A stretch of 64,000 nt of DNA from Megasphaera paucivorans (GCF_900103535.1 NZ_FNHQ01000007.1:49379-113378), one strand, 5' to 3'; numbered from the stretch's first letter, positions 1 through 9,053 are shown. Numbers and translations: made by a program. The notes: generated by a model from the letters alone, not told the origin.

Positions 1-1
1 C

Positions 2-76
2 ACTGTAGTAGAGATGAATCAGAATCAAGAAAATAAAGAAGGAGAAATTCCTGTGGACGGAGAATTACATAAATAG
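2..76 (+). CDS. C-terminal tail of an upstream gene, probably segregation and condensation protein B
   Basis: An open frame enters from the left edge and stops at TAG 74-76, giving a 24-residue acidic, Asn/Gln/Glu-rich tail ending in GELHK. The tail has no recognisable motif. In many Firmicutes scpB lies directly upstream of an rluB-type gene, and ScpB proteins often end in a poorly conserved acidic tail, so ScpB is the best guess from position alone. The stop is 25 bases before the rluB start, suggesting one operon. Confidence 0.4.
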   Translation, partial: TVVEMNQNQENKEGEIPVDGELHK

Positions 77-100
77 GAGAAATATTAGCGGAGGGTATAA

Positions 101-817
101 ATGGAACGATTACAAAAAGCAATCAGCAATTGTGGAGTTGCTTCAAGACGAACAGCCGAAAAAATGATACTTGATGGGCGCGTGCGCGTAAATGGTGTAC
201 TTGTACGTCAATTAGGAACGAAGGTAGATCTTGCTAAGGACGTGGTTCTTGTCGATGGCAAACGCTTAGAAAGCGTTGTAAAGAAATATTTTTTGTTTAA
301 TAAACCGAAAGGAATTATTACAACTTCCAGTGACGATCAAAATAGACCGACTGTTCTTGATTATTTTAAAAATATAGAAGAACGAATTTATGCTGTTGGC
401 CGGTTAGACCAGAATACAGAAGGTCTTTTGCTTATGACAAATGATGGAGAACTGGCTAATATATTAATGCATCCCAGCATGATGGTAGATAAAACTTATG
501 AAGTAAAAATAAAAGGGCATGTGCCAGACACCGTATTGGAAAAATTGGCTGCAGGAGTTCCGCTGATAGATGGAATGACGTCACCCGCTATAATTTCTTA
601 TAATGGATTTGATAATAAAACCGGTATTACTTCACTGGATATTACGATACATGAAGGCCGTAATCGGCAGGTACGCCGCATGGTTGAATATTTTGGCTTT
701 CAGATTCATAATCTGCGGCGCATACAGTATGCATTTTTAACGCTCAGCGGGGTTAAGCGGGGGGCTTATCGTTCGTTAACGAAGGATGAAGTCGCAGAGT
801 TATATAAATATAAGTAA
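101..817 (+). CDS. rluB: 23S rRNA pseudouridine synthase, RsuA/RluB family
   Basis: This enzyme isomerises a uridine in rRNA to pseudouridine. The N-terminal 60 residues form an S4 RNA-binding domain (ERLQKAISNCGVASRR). The catalytic signature GRLDQNTEGLL lies at residues 100-110 with Asp103 as the expected nucleophile, and the late motif GRNRQVRRM is typical of the RsuA/RluB/E/F branch. The length of 238 residues is normal. A GGAGG site at 91-95 sits six bases before the ATG. It follows a probable scpB tail and precedes an HI0933 flavoprotein. RluB is preferred over RsuA from the Firmicutes gene order; the exact target uridine is inferred. Confidence 0.9.
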   Translation: MERLQKAISNCGVASRRTAEKMILDGRVRVNGVLVRQLGTKVDLAKDVVLVDGKRLESVVKKYFLFNKPKGIITTSSDDQNRPTVLDYFKNIEERIYAVGRLDQNTEGLLLMTNDGELANILMHPSMMVDKTYEVKIKGHVPDTVLEKLAAGVPLIDGMTSPAIISYNGFDNKTGITSLDITIHEGRNRQVRRMVEYFGFQIHNLRRIQYAFLTLSGVKRGAYRSLTKDEVAELYKYK

Positions 818-829
818 TCAGGAGTGTCT

Positions 830-2074
830 ATGAATAAAGTGTTAGTCGTAGGTGCTGGTGCAGCCGGTATCTTAGTGGCTTTGACAGCGGCAGAAAATGG
901 TGCGGCTGTGAGCCTTTTTGAAAAAAATGATATTGTAGGCAAAAAGATGGGAATTACCGGAAAAGGACGATGTAATTTAACCAATATTTGTTCTATGTCT
1001 GATTTTATTGTGCATACCCCAGGGCATGGTAAGTTTTTATTTAGTGCTTACGAACGGTTTACAAATAAAGATTTATTGGATAAGCTTCACAAATGGGGAT
1101 TGGAAACGAAGGAAGAGAGAGGCGGGCGTGTATTTCCGCAATCGGATAGTGCTGTTGAGGTGCGCAAGCTTTTTTATTATAGATTGCGTCATATGGGTGT
1201 GGAAATACACTTGAATGAATCGGTAGAATCTGTTCGGACATTAAATGAAAAAATGATTGTAACCACTAGCAAGGGAAGTTATGAAGGAACTGCCTGTGTT
1301 GTTACGACAGGTGGAATGTCCTATCCTGTAACAGGTTCAACGGGTGATGGATATAGATTTGCACAGTCTCTAGGACATACTATAATGGATCTTAAACCTG
1401 CATTAATTCCATTTACTGCCCAAGAAAACTGGGTTCACGAACTTTCCGGATTATCTTTGCGCAATGTGGAAATTTCTATCTGGAAGCAGGGGAAAAAAGA
1501 AGCGATTCAGTTCGGTGAAATGCTTTTTACACATTTTGGCGTATCCGGACCTGCAGTTTTGATGTTGAGCAGTGCTATTTTACGTAAAAAAAGATGTACA
1601 TATCCGCTGCAAATGCAAATTAATCTAAAGCCGGCATTGACGAAGGACGTTCTTGATGGACGGATACAACGTGATTTTCAAAAATATATTCGCAAGCAAG
1701 TTGAAAACGGCATGAAAGATTTATTGCCGCAGCGATTAATTCCGGTGGTGCTTGATCAAGCCGGTGTTGATGGACATCTTCCGGTTAATCAGATATCAAA
1801 AGTGCAGCGTCAGAATATTGTAGATACGATGCAGGCACTGAAATTAACGCTTACAGGAACAAGACCTTTGGCAGAAGCTATCGTTACAGCCGGTGGAATC
1901 AGTATCAAGGAAATTAATCCTAAAACAATGGAGTCAAAGTTAGTTCCGCATCTTTATTTTGCCGGAGAAGTTATTGATATCGACGCGTATACGGGCGGAT
2001 ATAATCTTCAGGCAGCTTTTTCAACCGGATATGTAGCCGGCATAAGCGCTGCCGGAGGGGAGCAGTCAAGATGA
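830..2074 (+). CDS. NAD(P)/FAD-dependent oxidoreductase of the HI0933/YhiN family
   Basis: This is a flavoprotein of the HI0933 (BaiN/YhiN) family, whose physiological substrate is unknown in most bacteria. The N-terminus carries a Rossmann dinucleotide site (VLVVGAGAAG), followed by GKKMGITGKGRCNLTN, a family hallmark, and a C-terminal FAD-contacting segment FAGEVIDIDAYTGGYNLQ. The length of 414 residues is typical. An in-frame GTG at 824 overlaps the GGAG ribosome site (821-824), so the ATG at 830 is the better start. The 3' end overlaps cmk by four bases (ATGA), implying translational coupling. The name BaiN should not be taken to mean bile-acid metabolism here. Confidence 0.88.
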   Translation: MNKVLVVGAGAAGILVALTAAENGAAVSLFEKNDIVGKKMGITGKGRCNLTNICSMSDFIVHTPGHGKFLFSAYERFTNKDLLDKLHKWGLETKEERGGRVFPQSDSAVEVRKLFYYRLRHMGVEIHLNESVESVRTLNEKMIVTTSKGSYEGTACVVTTGGMSYPVTGSTGDGYRFAQSLGHTIMDLKPALIPFTAQENWVHELSGLSLRNVEISIWKQGKKEAIQFGEMLFTHFGVSGPAVLMLSSAILRKKRCTYPLQMQINLKPALTKDVLDGRIQRDFQKYIRKQVENGMKDLLPQRLIPVVLDQAGVDGHLPVNQISKVQRQNIVDTMQALKLTLTGTRPLAEAIVTAGGISIKEINPKTMESKLVPHLYFAGEVIDIDAYTGGYNLQAAFSTGYVAGISAAGGEQSR

Positions 2075-2754
2075 AAGAAAAGTTAAAAAAGATATCAATT
2101 GCTATAGATGGTCCTGCAGGTGCTGGAAAAAGCAGTGTTGCTAAGTTAGTGGCAAATAGGTTAAACTATTTATATATTGATACGGGAGCTATGTATCGTG
2201 CTTTTACATGGGCGGTGATGCACCGGAATATTGATATTGCAGATGAGAAGGCAGTACAAGCTCTTGCAGAAACGCTAGAAATACGGTTGGAAGCAGACGT
2301 GGAGTTGTGCCGTGTATATGTTGACGGACAAGAAGTGACTAATGATATTCGTATGCCCGAAGTATCTGCTCAGGTTTCTTCTGTTGCTGCACTTGCAGTA
2401 GTACGGGAAAAACTGGTACAATTGCAGAAGGAGATGTCTATGGCAGGTGGTGTCATTCTGGATGGCCGCGATATAGGAACGGTCGTACTGCCAAAGGCAG
2501 ATTTAAAGATATTTTTGACGGCTTCGGCAGACGCACGGGCAAAAAGGCGCTGGCTGGAATTAAAAAATCGTGGTACGGTAGAATCATTACAGCAAATAGC
2601 TGATAATATTCAGGCACGGGATAAAATGGATTCACATCGGGCCGTGTCTCCTTTACGTCAGGCGGAAGATGCTGTCTTAGTAGATAACAGCGAAATAAGT
2701 CTACAGGAAACAGCAGAAATGATTGTAAAAATGGCAGAGGAAAAAATGCGATGA
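2071..2754 (+). CDS. cmk: Cytidylate kinase
   Basis: Cmk phosphorylates CMP and dCMP to the diphosphates using ATP, in the cytoplasm. The P-loop DGPAGAGKSS lies at residues 13-22, followed by the YIDTGAMYRA nucleotide-binding motif and, near residue 132, LDGRDIGTVVLP, both specific for the Cmk family. The 227-residue length is standard. It overlaps the preceding flavoprotein gene and the following plsC by four bases each. The cmk-plsC-ispH/S1 order is widespread in Clostridia and Negativicutes. Confidence 0.95.
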   Translation: MKEKLKKISIAIDGPAGAGKSSVAKLVANRLNYLYIDTGAMYRAFTWAVMHRNIDIADEKAVQALAETLEIRLEADVELCRVYVDGQEVTNDIRMPEVSAQVSSVAALAVVREKLVQLQKEMSMAGGVILDGRDIGTVVLPKADLKIFLTASADARAKRRWLELKNRGTVESLQQIADNIQARDKMDSHRAVSPLRQAEDAVLVDNSEISLQETAEMIVKMAEEKMR

Positions 2755-3371
2755 GAAATTTCTGGTATAATGTTATCCGTTCTATTTTTAATATTTTTAC
2801 ATATGGATTACTGGGAATGAGAGTTTACGGAGAAGAAAATATTCCGAAACGCGGTCCATTTATTTTAGCCAGCAATCATGCCAGTAATTTTGATCCACCT
2901 CTCATTGGGACTGCCATGAAACATCATCTTATTCATTTTATGGCAAAAGAAGAGTTGTTTCATAATCCGGTTATGCGGTGGTTTCTTCGTTACATACAAA
3001 CATTCCCTGTCCACCGTGGTCATATTGATCGGATGGCAATCAAGGAATCCTTCCATATTTTACAGATGGGTGGTGTTCTGGGAATTTTTCCGCAAGGAAC
3101 GCGCGTCCGTCCGGGGAATCTCGGCAGGTTTCACGAAGGAATGGCGGCGATTGCTTTGAAATCAAGGACAGTGGTTTTGCCGACAGCTATTATTGGATCT
3201 TGGGATTTGCCAAAAAAAACGGGGCCGCTATTGGTAGTATTTGGAAAGCCTATTATTCCGGATACGGCAGGAACGGATAAACAGGCGATACAGGTTTTTA
3301 ATGATAAAGTAAAACGTGCAATTGCCGATTTAATCGATCAATATGGAGGCAGCCGCTATGAAGGTAATTAA
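2751..3371 (+). CDS. plsC: 1-acyl-sn-glycerol-3-phosphate acyltransferase
   Basis: PlsC acylates lysophosphatidic acid at position 2 to make phosphatidic acid, the common phospholipid precursor, at the inner face of the cytoplasmic membrane. The catalytic HX4D motif is NHASNFDPP (residues 42-50, His43 and Asp48), and the second acyltransferase block FPQGTR lies near residue 113. The 206-residue length is usual for the short Firmicutes form. The gene overlaps cmk upstream and the ispH-S1 fusion downstream, where the ribosome site of the next gene lies inside the plsC 3' end. plsX and plsY elsewhere in this window supply the earlier steps. Confidence 0.92.
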   Translation: MRNFWYNVIRSIFNIFTYGLLGMRVYGEENIPKRGPFILASNHASNFDPPLIGTAMKHHLIHFMAKEELFHNPVMRWFLRYIQTFPVHRGHIDRMAIKESFHILQMGGVLGIFPQGTRVRPGNLGRFHEGMAAIALKSRTVVLPTAIIGSWDLPKKTGPLLVVFGKPIIPDTAGTDKQAIQVFNDKVKRAIADLIDQYGGSRYEGN

Positions 3372-5346
3372 AGCTGAAGCTTGCGGGTTTTGCTATGGTG
3401 TGCGGCGAGCCGTGGAAATGGCTGAAAATGCCGAGGCAGGGACTCATACGCTGGGACCTATTATACATAATCCGCAGGTTGTCAACCGTTTGGCGGCACA
3501 AGGAGTTATTCCCATTGAAACATTGGATGAGGTAATGGATGGATCTATCGTACTCATTCGTTCCCATGGAGTAGGGCCGGATTCATATGAACAAGCAAAG
3601 CAAAAAAACATAGTAATTTTAGATGCGACTTGTCCACATGTTAAAAAAGCACAGCTGGATGCAAAACGAATTATTGATCAAGATGAAAAATTAGTTATTA
3701 TTGGAGAAAAATTTCATCCTGAAGTAATTAGTATTTCACAATGGGGTGCAAATCGTGCTATTATTATAGAGACAGAAAAAGAAGCTGAAAAAGTTTCTTT
3801 TTCAGCAAATTTGGGAGTTGTTGCACAGACGACATTTTCTCAGGAATTATTCAAACGGATAGTCGCTATATTGGAAACGAAAACCAATCATTTGGATTTA
3901 AATATGACGATCTGTACAGCAACGCAGCAGCGGCAAAATGCGGCTATTGCTTTATCTAAGCAAGTCGATGCAATGATTGTTGTAGGAGGCAGAAACAGTG
4001 CTAACACGCGACGTCTTGCTCAGGTGTGTGAGGAACAGCAATGCCCGACGTATCACATTGAGACAGCAGAAGAACTCCAGCCGCTGAGGTTTAAGGGAAT
4101 GAAAAAAATAGGCATTACAGCCGGTGCTTCAACGCCGGATTGGATAATACAGGAGGTTGTTAAGATTATGGAAAATTTGCAAGCAGATGGCACAGAAGTA
4201 ATGAGTGAAGAATTGTTGGACCAGTATGATTATGAAGAAAATCCAAAGAAAGGCGACGTAGTGGAAGGCACGGTTATTTCTGTGAATGATGATGCTGCCT
4301 ATGTTTCCATCGGTACGAAAGCAGAAGCGATTTTACCGAAACGAGAAATGGCTGTTCCTGAACCCGCTTCGGCGAAAGATTTTGTGAAAGTAGGAGACAC
4401 ATTAACTGTAGAAATTGCCAATAATATTAAAGAAGAAGGTTCTATAGTTGTTTCTGTAGTAAAAATGAAAAAGATTGAAGATTGGAATGAAGTTCGGGAT
4501 GCATTTGAAAAAGGGGAACTTATCGAATGTACCGGTAAAGAAACTAATAAAGCAGGCCTTGTTGTTTCTATCAAATCTTTACGTGGATTTATTCCTCTTT
4601 CCCAAGGGGATATCAAGTTCGTGAAATCATTGGATTATCTTGTAGGGCAGACATTCTCTGTCAAAGTTATTGATATTGACGAACACAAGAATCGCTTGGT
4701 ATTATCCCGCAAGGCTGTTCTTGAAGTGGAACGGGAACAGAAACGGACTGAAGCTTTTGAACATATTCAGGAAGGTGCTGTAATAGAAGGTACTGTTGTA
4801 AAGATTATGCCTTATGGTGCATTTATTGATCTTGGCGGAGTGGAAGGGCTGCTTCATATTTCGGATATATCCTGGAAACGGATTAGTTCTGTTGATGCAG
4901 TACTTAAGACCGGGGATACCTTACAGGTTTTAGTTCAGAAATTTGATGAAGAACGCAATCGCATTTCTTTATCATTAAAGGCGTTGCAGAAGAATCCTTG
5001 GATTGCGGCTATTGAAAAATTTGAAATCGGCGATGTTGTTAAAGCAGAAGTAAAAAAATTGCTTCCGTTCGGCGCAATTCTTGCTATTGATCCTGAATTG
5101 CAGGGACTGCTCCATGTTTCCGAAATTACGGACAAACGTGGTGCTGCTGTTAAGGATTTAGTCAATGTTGGCGATGTCATGGATGTTAAGATTATCGGTA
5201 TAGATACAGATAAAAAGAAAATATCTTTGAGTGTCTTGGCTTTGGAAAAAGATAAAGAAGAAAAAGAAATCCAAAATTATTTGGAACAAAACAACCAAAG
5301 CGAAGAATCGGCAACAATCGGGGACGCTATTGACGAAAATAAATAA
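3358..5346 (+). CDS. ispH: IspH-S1 fusion: HMBPP reductase joined to four S1 RNA-binding domains
   Basis: The first 280 residues are 4-hydroxy-3-methylbut-2-enyl diphosphate reductase, the last step of the MEP isoprenoid pathway. The three iron-sulfur cysteines are visible in GFCYGV, DATCPHVKK and ICTATQQRQ. From about residue 290 follow four S1 domains, beginning GDVVEGTVISV, GELIECTGKE, GAVIEGTVVKIMPYGAF and GDVVKAEVKKLLPFGA; the last two are the most canonical. The total is 662 residues. This fusion is known in Clostridia and Negativicutes, where it may serve as the ribosomal protein S1 equivalent. The start is set at ATG 3358 because GGAGG lies at 3350-3354 inside the plsC end. A terminator follows. 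Confidence 0.93.
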   Translation: MKVIKAEACGFCYGVRRAVEMAENAEAGTHTLGPIIHNPQVVNRLAAQGVIPIETLDEVMDGSIVLIRSHGVGPDSYEQAKQKNIVILDATCPHVKKAQLDAKRIIDQDEKLVIIGEKFHPEVISISQWGANRAIIIETEKEAEKVSFSANLGVVAQTTFSQELFKRIVAILETKTNHLDLNMTICTATQQRQNAAIALSKQVDAMIVVGGRNSANTRRLAQVCEEQQCPTYHIETAEELQPLRFKGMKKIGITAGASTPDWIIQEVVKIMENLQADGTEVMSEELLDQYDYEENPKKGDVVEGTVISVNDDAAYVSIGTKAEAILPKREMAVPEPASAKDFVKVGDTLTVEIANNIKEEGSIVVSVVKMKKIEDWNEVRDAFEKGELIECTGKETNKAGLVVSIKSLRGFIPLSQGDIKFVKSLDYLVGQTFSVKVIDIDEHKNRLVLSRKAVLEVEREQKRTEAFEHIQEGAVIEGTVVKIMPYGAFIDLGGVEGLLHISDISWKRISSVDAVLKTGDTLQVLVQKFDEERNRISLSLKALQKNPWIAAIEKFEIGDVVKAEVKKLLPFGAILAIDPELQGLLHVSEITDKRGAAVKDLVNVGDVMDVKIIGIDTDKKKISLSVLALEKDKEEKEIQNYLEQNNQSEESATIGDAIDENK

Positions 5347-5355
5347 TTTTCTAAG

Positions 5356-5389
5356 AGGATAACCGGTAGTTTCCGGTTATCCTTTTTTG
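5356..5389 (+). terminator. Intrinsic terminator after ispH-S1
   Basis: The perfect 11-bp inverted repeat AGGATAACCGG (5356-5366) and CCGGTTATCCT (5373-5383) encloses a six-base loop and is followed by a run of T. It ends the transcription unit that begins upstream of rluB. No strong promoter was seen before der, so der may partly depend on readthrough. Confidence 0.88.
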
Positions 5390-5421
5390 TTATGAGAAAG
5401 TATGGTAAATGAGGAGTAATT

Positions 5422-6753
5422 ATGTATAAACCGTTAGTGGCTGTTGTTGGCAGACCCAATGTGGGTAAATCGACATTATTTAATGCAATTGTAAAAAAGC
5501 GGATTTCAATTGTAGAAGATATTCCGGGAGTTACCCGCGACCGCATTTATTTTGACGCAGAATGGCTGGGGCATGAATTTACGATGATCGATACCGGCGG
5601 TATTGAATTTATTGACTCTGACAGCAACATTTTTACAAGTATGCGTTATCAGGCAGAATTGGCTATTCATGAAGCAGATGTCATTTTATATGTAGTGGAT
5701 GGAAAAATGGGAATTCAACCACAAGATCAAGAAATTGCCAATATTTTGCGATCTTCTGGAAAACCAATAATTCTTGTAGTTAATAAAATTGATAGTATAG
5801 AACAAGAAGTAAATATTTATGAATTTTATAGTTTAGGTTTGGGAGACCCTATTGGGGTATCAGCTGTCAATTTAATGAATTTAGGAGATTTATTGGATCA
5901 AGTGCTGGAATATATTGGTAAAACTCCTGTTGAAGAGGATGCAGAGGATGCAATACATATTGCTCTTATAGGGCGGCCTAACGTAGGTAAATCTTCTTTA
6001 ACCAATGCTCTGTTGGGACAAGAACGTGTTATTGTCAGTAATATTCCTGGTACAACCAGGGATTCTATTGATACACACTGGCAACATGAGGGAACTGAAT
6101 TTGTTCTCATTGATACAGCGGGGATGCGCCGCAAAGGGAAAATTGATATACCTGTAGAGCGTTATAGCGTTATCCGTGCGCTGCGGGCTGTAGATCGCTG
6201 TGATGTGGCCGTATTAGTGCTTGATGCAACAGAAGGCGTGACAGAACAAGATAAAAAAATCGCGGGGTATGCGCATGAGGCGGGCAAGGGAAGCATTATA
6301 GTTGTCAATAAGTGGGATCTTATTGACAAGGATAGTAAAACTTCAGATAAATTCTCGGAGGACATTCGGCGAGAACTCGTGTTTATGCAGTATGCGCCAA
6401 TTTTGTATGCTTCTGCTTTAACGAAACAGAGAATTCATCGCTTGGCTGATTTAGTGAAGTTTGTTTCGGAACAGCAGAATATGCGAGTATCAACCAGCGT
6501 CCTTAATGAACTTATCAGTGACGCACAGCTGATCAATCCGCCGCCGGCTAAAAATGGACATCCTCTGCGAATTTATTATATGACGCAGGCGTCTGTTAAA
6601 CCGCCTACTTTTGTACTCTTTGTCAATGATCCACAGCTCATGCATTTTTCTTATCTGCGATTTTTGGAAAATAAACTGCGGGAAACCTTTGGCTTTGAGG
6701 GTACTCCTATTCATTTAATTTTGCGTGGCAAGAAAGATGGTGACCCGGAATGA
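5422..6753 (+). CDS. der: Ribosome-assembly GTPase Der (EngA)
   Basis: Der is an essential GTPase for late assembly of the 50S subunit. Two tandem G domains are clear: the first with GRPNVGKST near residue 10, DTGG and NKID, the second with GRPNVGKSS near residue 185, DTAGM and NKWD. A C-terminal KH-like domain follows, ending around PIHLILRGKK. The 443-residue length is standard. The ATG follows a GAGGAG site and the gene lies 33 bases after a terminator. Its stop overlaps plsY by four bases; the der-plsY pair is common in Firmicutes. Confidence 0.96.
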   Translation: MYKPLVAVVGRPNVGKSTLFNAIVKKRISIVEDIPGVTRDRIYFDAEWLGHEFTMIDTGGIEFIDSDSNIFTSMRYQAELAIHEADVILYVVDGKMGIQPQDQEIANILRSSGKPIILVVNKIDSIEQEVNIYEFYSLGLGDPIGVSAVNLMNLGDLLDQVLEYIGKTPVEEDAEDAIHIALIGRPNVGKSSLTNALLGQERVIVSNIPGTTRDSIDTHWQHEGTEFVLIDTAGMRRKGKIDIPVERYSVIRALRAVDRCDVAVLVLDATEGVTEQDKKIAGYAHEAGKGSIIVVNKWDLIDKDSKTSDKFSEDIRRELVFMQYAPILYASALTKQRIHRLADLVKFVSEQQNMRVSTSVLNELISDAQLINPPPAKNGHPLRIYYMTQASVKPPTFVLFVNDPQLMHFSYLRFLENKLRETFGFEGTPIHLILRGKKDGDPE

Positions 6754-7364
6754 TAACAGGAATACTGTTATTGCTGTTGGCTTATGTTGCAGGATCATTT
6801 CCCAGCGGACTTATTATCGGAAAAACTTTCTATCATGTAGATTTGCGTGATTACGGCAGTCATAATATCGGAGCGACGAATGCCTATCGCGTATTGGGTA
6901 AAGCTGCAGGAGCAGCGGTCTTGCTGTTAGATACCAGCAAGGGTGTATTGGGCGTATATTTAGGACAATGGAGTGGTGTTTGTTTTCCTGAATATATGAC
7001 ATATACCATGATTGCCGGAGGTTTATTAGCAATTGCAGGTCATTCCTGCTCATTGTTTTTGAAATTCAAGGGAGGAAAAGGAGTAGCGACCGGATTGGGT
7101 GTTATTTTATATTTGGCACCGCAGGAAACGCTGATTGTGTTTCTTATATGGGCGGTTATTGTCATGATTACTCGATTCGTATCCTTGGGATCAATTGTTG
7201 CGGCTCTTTTTGTACCTATTACAATGTATCTATTTGGTGAACCGGCAGCAATTGTTGTTTTTGGAGTAATAGCAGCACTGTTTGTTATTATACGGCATAA
7301 AGATAATATTATTCGGTTGTTGCAGGGTAAAGAATTAAAGGTTAAACGGATTAATAAAAATTAA
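6750..7364 (+). CDS. plsY: Glycerol-3-phosphate acyltransferase PlsY (acyl-phosphate dependent)
   Basis: PlsY transfers an acyl group from acyl-phosphate, made by PlsX, to glycerol-3-phosphate, which is the first membrane step of phospholipid synthesis. It is an integral membrane protein with about five hydrophobic segments. Family motifs are SFPSGLIIGK near the N-terminus, the glycine/asparagine loop SHNIGATNAYRVLG, and the phosphate-binding KFKGGKGVATGLG. The 204 residues fit the family. It overlaps der by four bases. The partner plsX lies in the FapR-controlled operon at 47.7 kb. Confidence 0.95.
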   Translation: MITGILLLLLAYVAGSFPSGLIIGKTFYHVDLRDYGSHNIGATNAYRVLGKAAGAAVLLLDTSKGVLGVYLGQWSGVCFPEYMTYTMIAGGLLAIAGHSCSLFLKFKGGKGVATGLGVILYLAPQETLIVFLIWAVIVMITRFVSLGSIVAALFVPITMYLFGEPAAIVVFGVIAALFVIIRHKDNIIRLLQGKELKVKRINKN

Positions 7365-7379
7365 TTGTTACATTAGTAT

Positions 7380-7407
7380 TTGATATGTAATAAAAAACGT
7401 GTATAAT
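7380..7407 (+). promoter_or_regulatory. Sigma-A type promoter for rsmD-coaD
   Basis: TTGATA (7380-7385) and a perfect TATAAT (7402-7407) are separated by 16 bases. The site lies in the short gap after plsY and 25 bases before the proposed rsmD start. Confidence 0.7.
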
Positions 7408-7431
7408 TATTGTGTACGAGCAGGAGGCTTT

Positions 7432-7986
7432 GTGAGAATAATAGCCGGAAGTGCTAAGGGCCGAATTTTAAAATCACCTAAAGGCATGCTGACACGACCC
7501 ACATTGGATCGTACAAGAGAAAGCTTATTTAATATATTAGAAAATGATGGCTTTAATGGGGCTCAAGTTCTGGATATTTTTGCCGGAACAGGAGCACTTG
7601 GATTAGAGGCACTTAGCAGAGGTGCAGTACATTGCGTGTTTATCGATCACCGTACACATCGGCTTATTGCAGAAAATGCGAAAATATGCGGCTTTTCTGA
7701 TATGTATGAAGTATTGCCGCTGGAAATGAGCCGCGCTGTATCTCGTTTGCAAGGGCAAAAATTTCAGTATATTTTTTCTGATCCTCCGTATGACAAGAAT
7801 TTAGTGAATACAACTATCTTCAACCTTGGAATTTACAATCTGCTGGCACCAGGCGGCTGTATTTTGATGGAACATAGCAGGCGGGAAGATATAATGTACA
7901 ATCCACGATTTGAAGTAGTCAGAGAGAAAACCTATGGAAGCGACACGCGTATAAGTTTTATCCGTGCCACTCAGGAAGGGGTATAA
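7432..7986 (+). CDS. rsmD: 16S rRNA (guanine-N2)-methyltransferase RsmD
   Basis: RsmD methylates N2 of a guanine in 16S rRNA (G966 in E. coli) using S-adenosylmethionine. The protein begins RIIAGSAKGR, then shows the SAM-binding motif DIFAGTGALGLEALSRGA and the catalytic DPPY tetrad in SDPPYDKN. The GTG at 7432 is chosen as start because AGGAGG lies at 7422-7427 and the resulting 184 residues match the family; an ATG further upstream in the same frame (7399) would fall inside the promoter. The stop is two bases before coaD, the usual rsmD-coaD pair. Confidence 0.93.
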   Translation: MRIIAGSAKGRILKSPKGMLTRPTLDRTRESLFNILENDGFNGAQVLDIFAGTGALGLEALSRGAVHCVFIDHRTHRLIAENAKICGFSDMYEVLPLEMSRAVSRLQGQKFQYIFSDPPYDKNLVNTTIFNLGIYNLLAPGGCILMEHSRREDIMYNPRFEVVREKTYGSDTRISFIRATQEGV

Positions 7987-7988
7987 TT

Positions 7989-8474
7989 GTGCGAATTGGT
8001 ATCTGTCCGGGCAGCTTTGATCCTGTTACGAATGGACATATTGATATATTTGAAAGAGGAAGTAAACTCGTAGACAAATTAATTGTTGCCGTGTTTGAAA
8101 ATCCAACAAAAAAACCTTTGTTTACGATGGATGAACGAGAGGAGATGCTGCGGGAAACAACGCGGCATATATCCAACATTGAGGTAGTGAGCTTTGATGG
8201 CTTGTTAAACCAATATGCAAAGGAGCGTGGCGCTACTGTTATAATTCGCGGATTGCGGGCACTCAGTGATTTTGAATATGAATTTCAACGTGCATTACTT
8301 ATGAAAAAAGTGGAACCGGATATTGAAACGGTATTTATTATGACAAATAATAAATATTCCTATGTAAGTTCGACGGGTATTCGAGAATTAGCTTGTTTTG
8401 GCGGTAAACTTGATGATTTAGTGCCGGCATACGTCGAAAATCGACTTCAAACAAAATTTGCAGACAAATATTAA
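7989..8474 (+). CDS. coaD: Phosphopantetheine adenylyltransferase
   Basis: CoaD (PPAT) adenylates 4'-phosphopantetheine to dephospho-CoA, the penultimate step of coenzyme A synthesis. The nucleotidyltransferase signature GSFDPVTNGHIDI is near the N-terminus, and the C-terminal motif SYVSSTGIREL holds the ISSTxxR-like phosphate-binding residues. The 161-residue length is typical. The start is a GTG at 7989 preceded by an AAGGGG site inside the rsmD end. CoA made here also feeds acyl carrier protein activation for the fatty acid operon. Confidence 0.96.
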   Translation: MRIGICPGSFDPVTNGHIDIFERGSKLVDKLIVAVFENPTKKPLFTMDEREEMLRETTRHISNIEVVSFDGLLNQYAKERGATVIIRGLRALSDFEYEFQRALLMKKVEPDIETVFIMTNNKYSYVSSTGIRELACFGGKLDDLVPAYVENRLQTKFADKY

Positions 8475-8492
8475 GGCATAGGGGTGGATTAT

Positions 8493-8957
8493 ATGAATTC
8501 TGATAAGTTGTTGGAAGATTTGGAAAGCTTGGTTATGAATGCTTCGAAGATGCCGTTTACGAATAAAAAAATGGTAGAAGAAGAAGAAATTTTGCAGATA
8601 ATCGATGATTTGAAGGCATCGATGCCAGCGGAATTGGAACAAGCGAAAAAAGTTTTGGCAGAAAAAGAAAAAATTGTTGCTGATGCGCAGCGTCACGCGG
8701 ATAGCATGGTGGCTCAAGCAAAGGATTATATTGCAAAATTAACGGAGGAAAGCGAACTGGTTCGTCAAGCTCAAGAACATGCCAATCAAATTATTTTGAA
8801 TGCAAATACATCTTCAGAAGAATTGAAAAGTAGTTCAGTCACATATGCCGGAGACGTGTTGAAATATGTAGAATCAACGTTGGAAAAGACTTTGACCAGT
8901 ATTAAGTCAAATAGGGAAAGTCTGCTCCAGTCTAATAAGAAGAGTTCCAACAAGTAG
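8493..8957 (+). CDS. Small coiled-coil protein of unknown function
   Basis: The 154-residue protein is highly charged and largely helical, with a predicted coiled coil from about residue 35 to 95 rich in Glu, Lys, Ala and Gln (AELEQAKKVLAEKEKIVADAQ). It resembles the subunit-H/F-type ATPase peripheral stalk or DivIVA-like coiled coils in general character, but no specific family is recognised. There is no signal peptide or membrane segment. ATG 8493 is preferred over an upstream GTG at 8484 because the GGGGTGG site overlaps that GTG. Proteins of this sort occur next to coaD in other Firmicutes. A terminator follows at 8987. Confidence 0.72.
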   Translation: MNSDKLLEDLESLVMNASKMPFTNKKMVEEEEILQIIDDLKASMPAELEQAKKVLAEKEKIVADAQRHADSMVAQAKDYIAKLTEESELVRQAQEHANQIILNANTSSEELKSSSVTYAGDVLKYVESTLEKTLTSIKSNRESLLQSNKKSSNK

Positions 8958-8986
8958 TAAAGAACAACATATTCGCATGGAACATG

Positions 8987-9021
8987 AGTGCAATATCCAG
9001 GAGCGGGTATTGCACTTTTTT
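8987..9021 (+). terminator. Intrinsic terminator after the coiled-coil gene
   Basis: The arms AGTGCAATATCC (8987-8998) and GGGTATTGCACT (9005-9016) pair along 12 positions with one G-U pair and lead into a T tract. It closes the rsmD-coaD unit and lies 33 bases before the next start. Confidence 0.85.
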
Positions 9022-9053
9022 ATACAGGTGGAGAATATGGGGAAGGGTACAAG

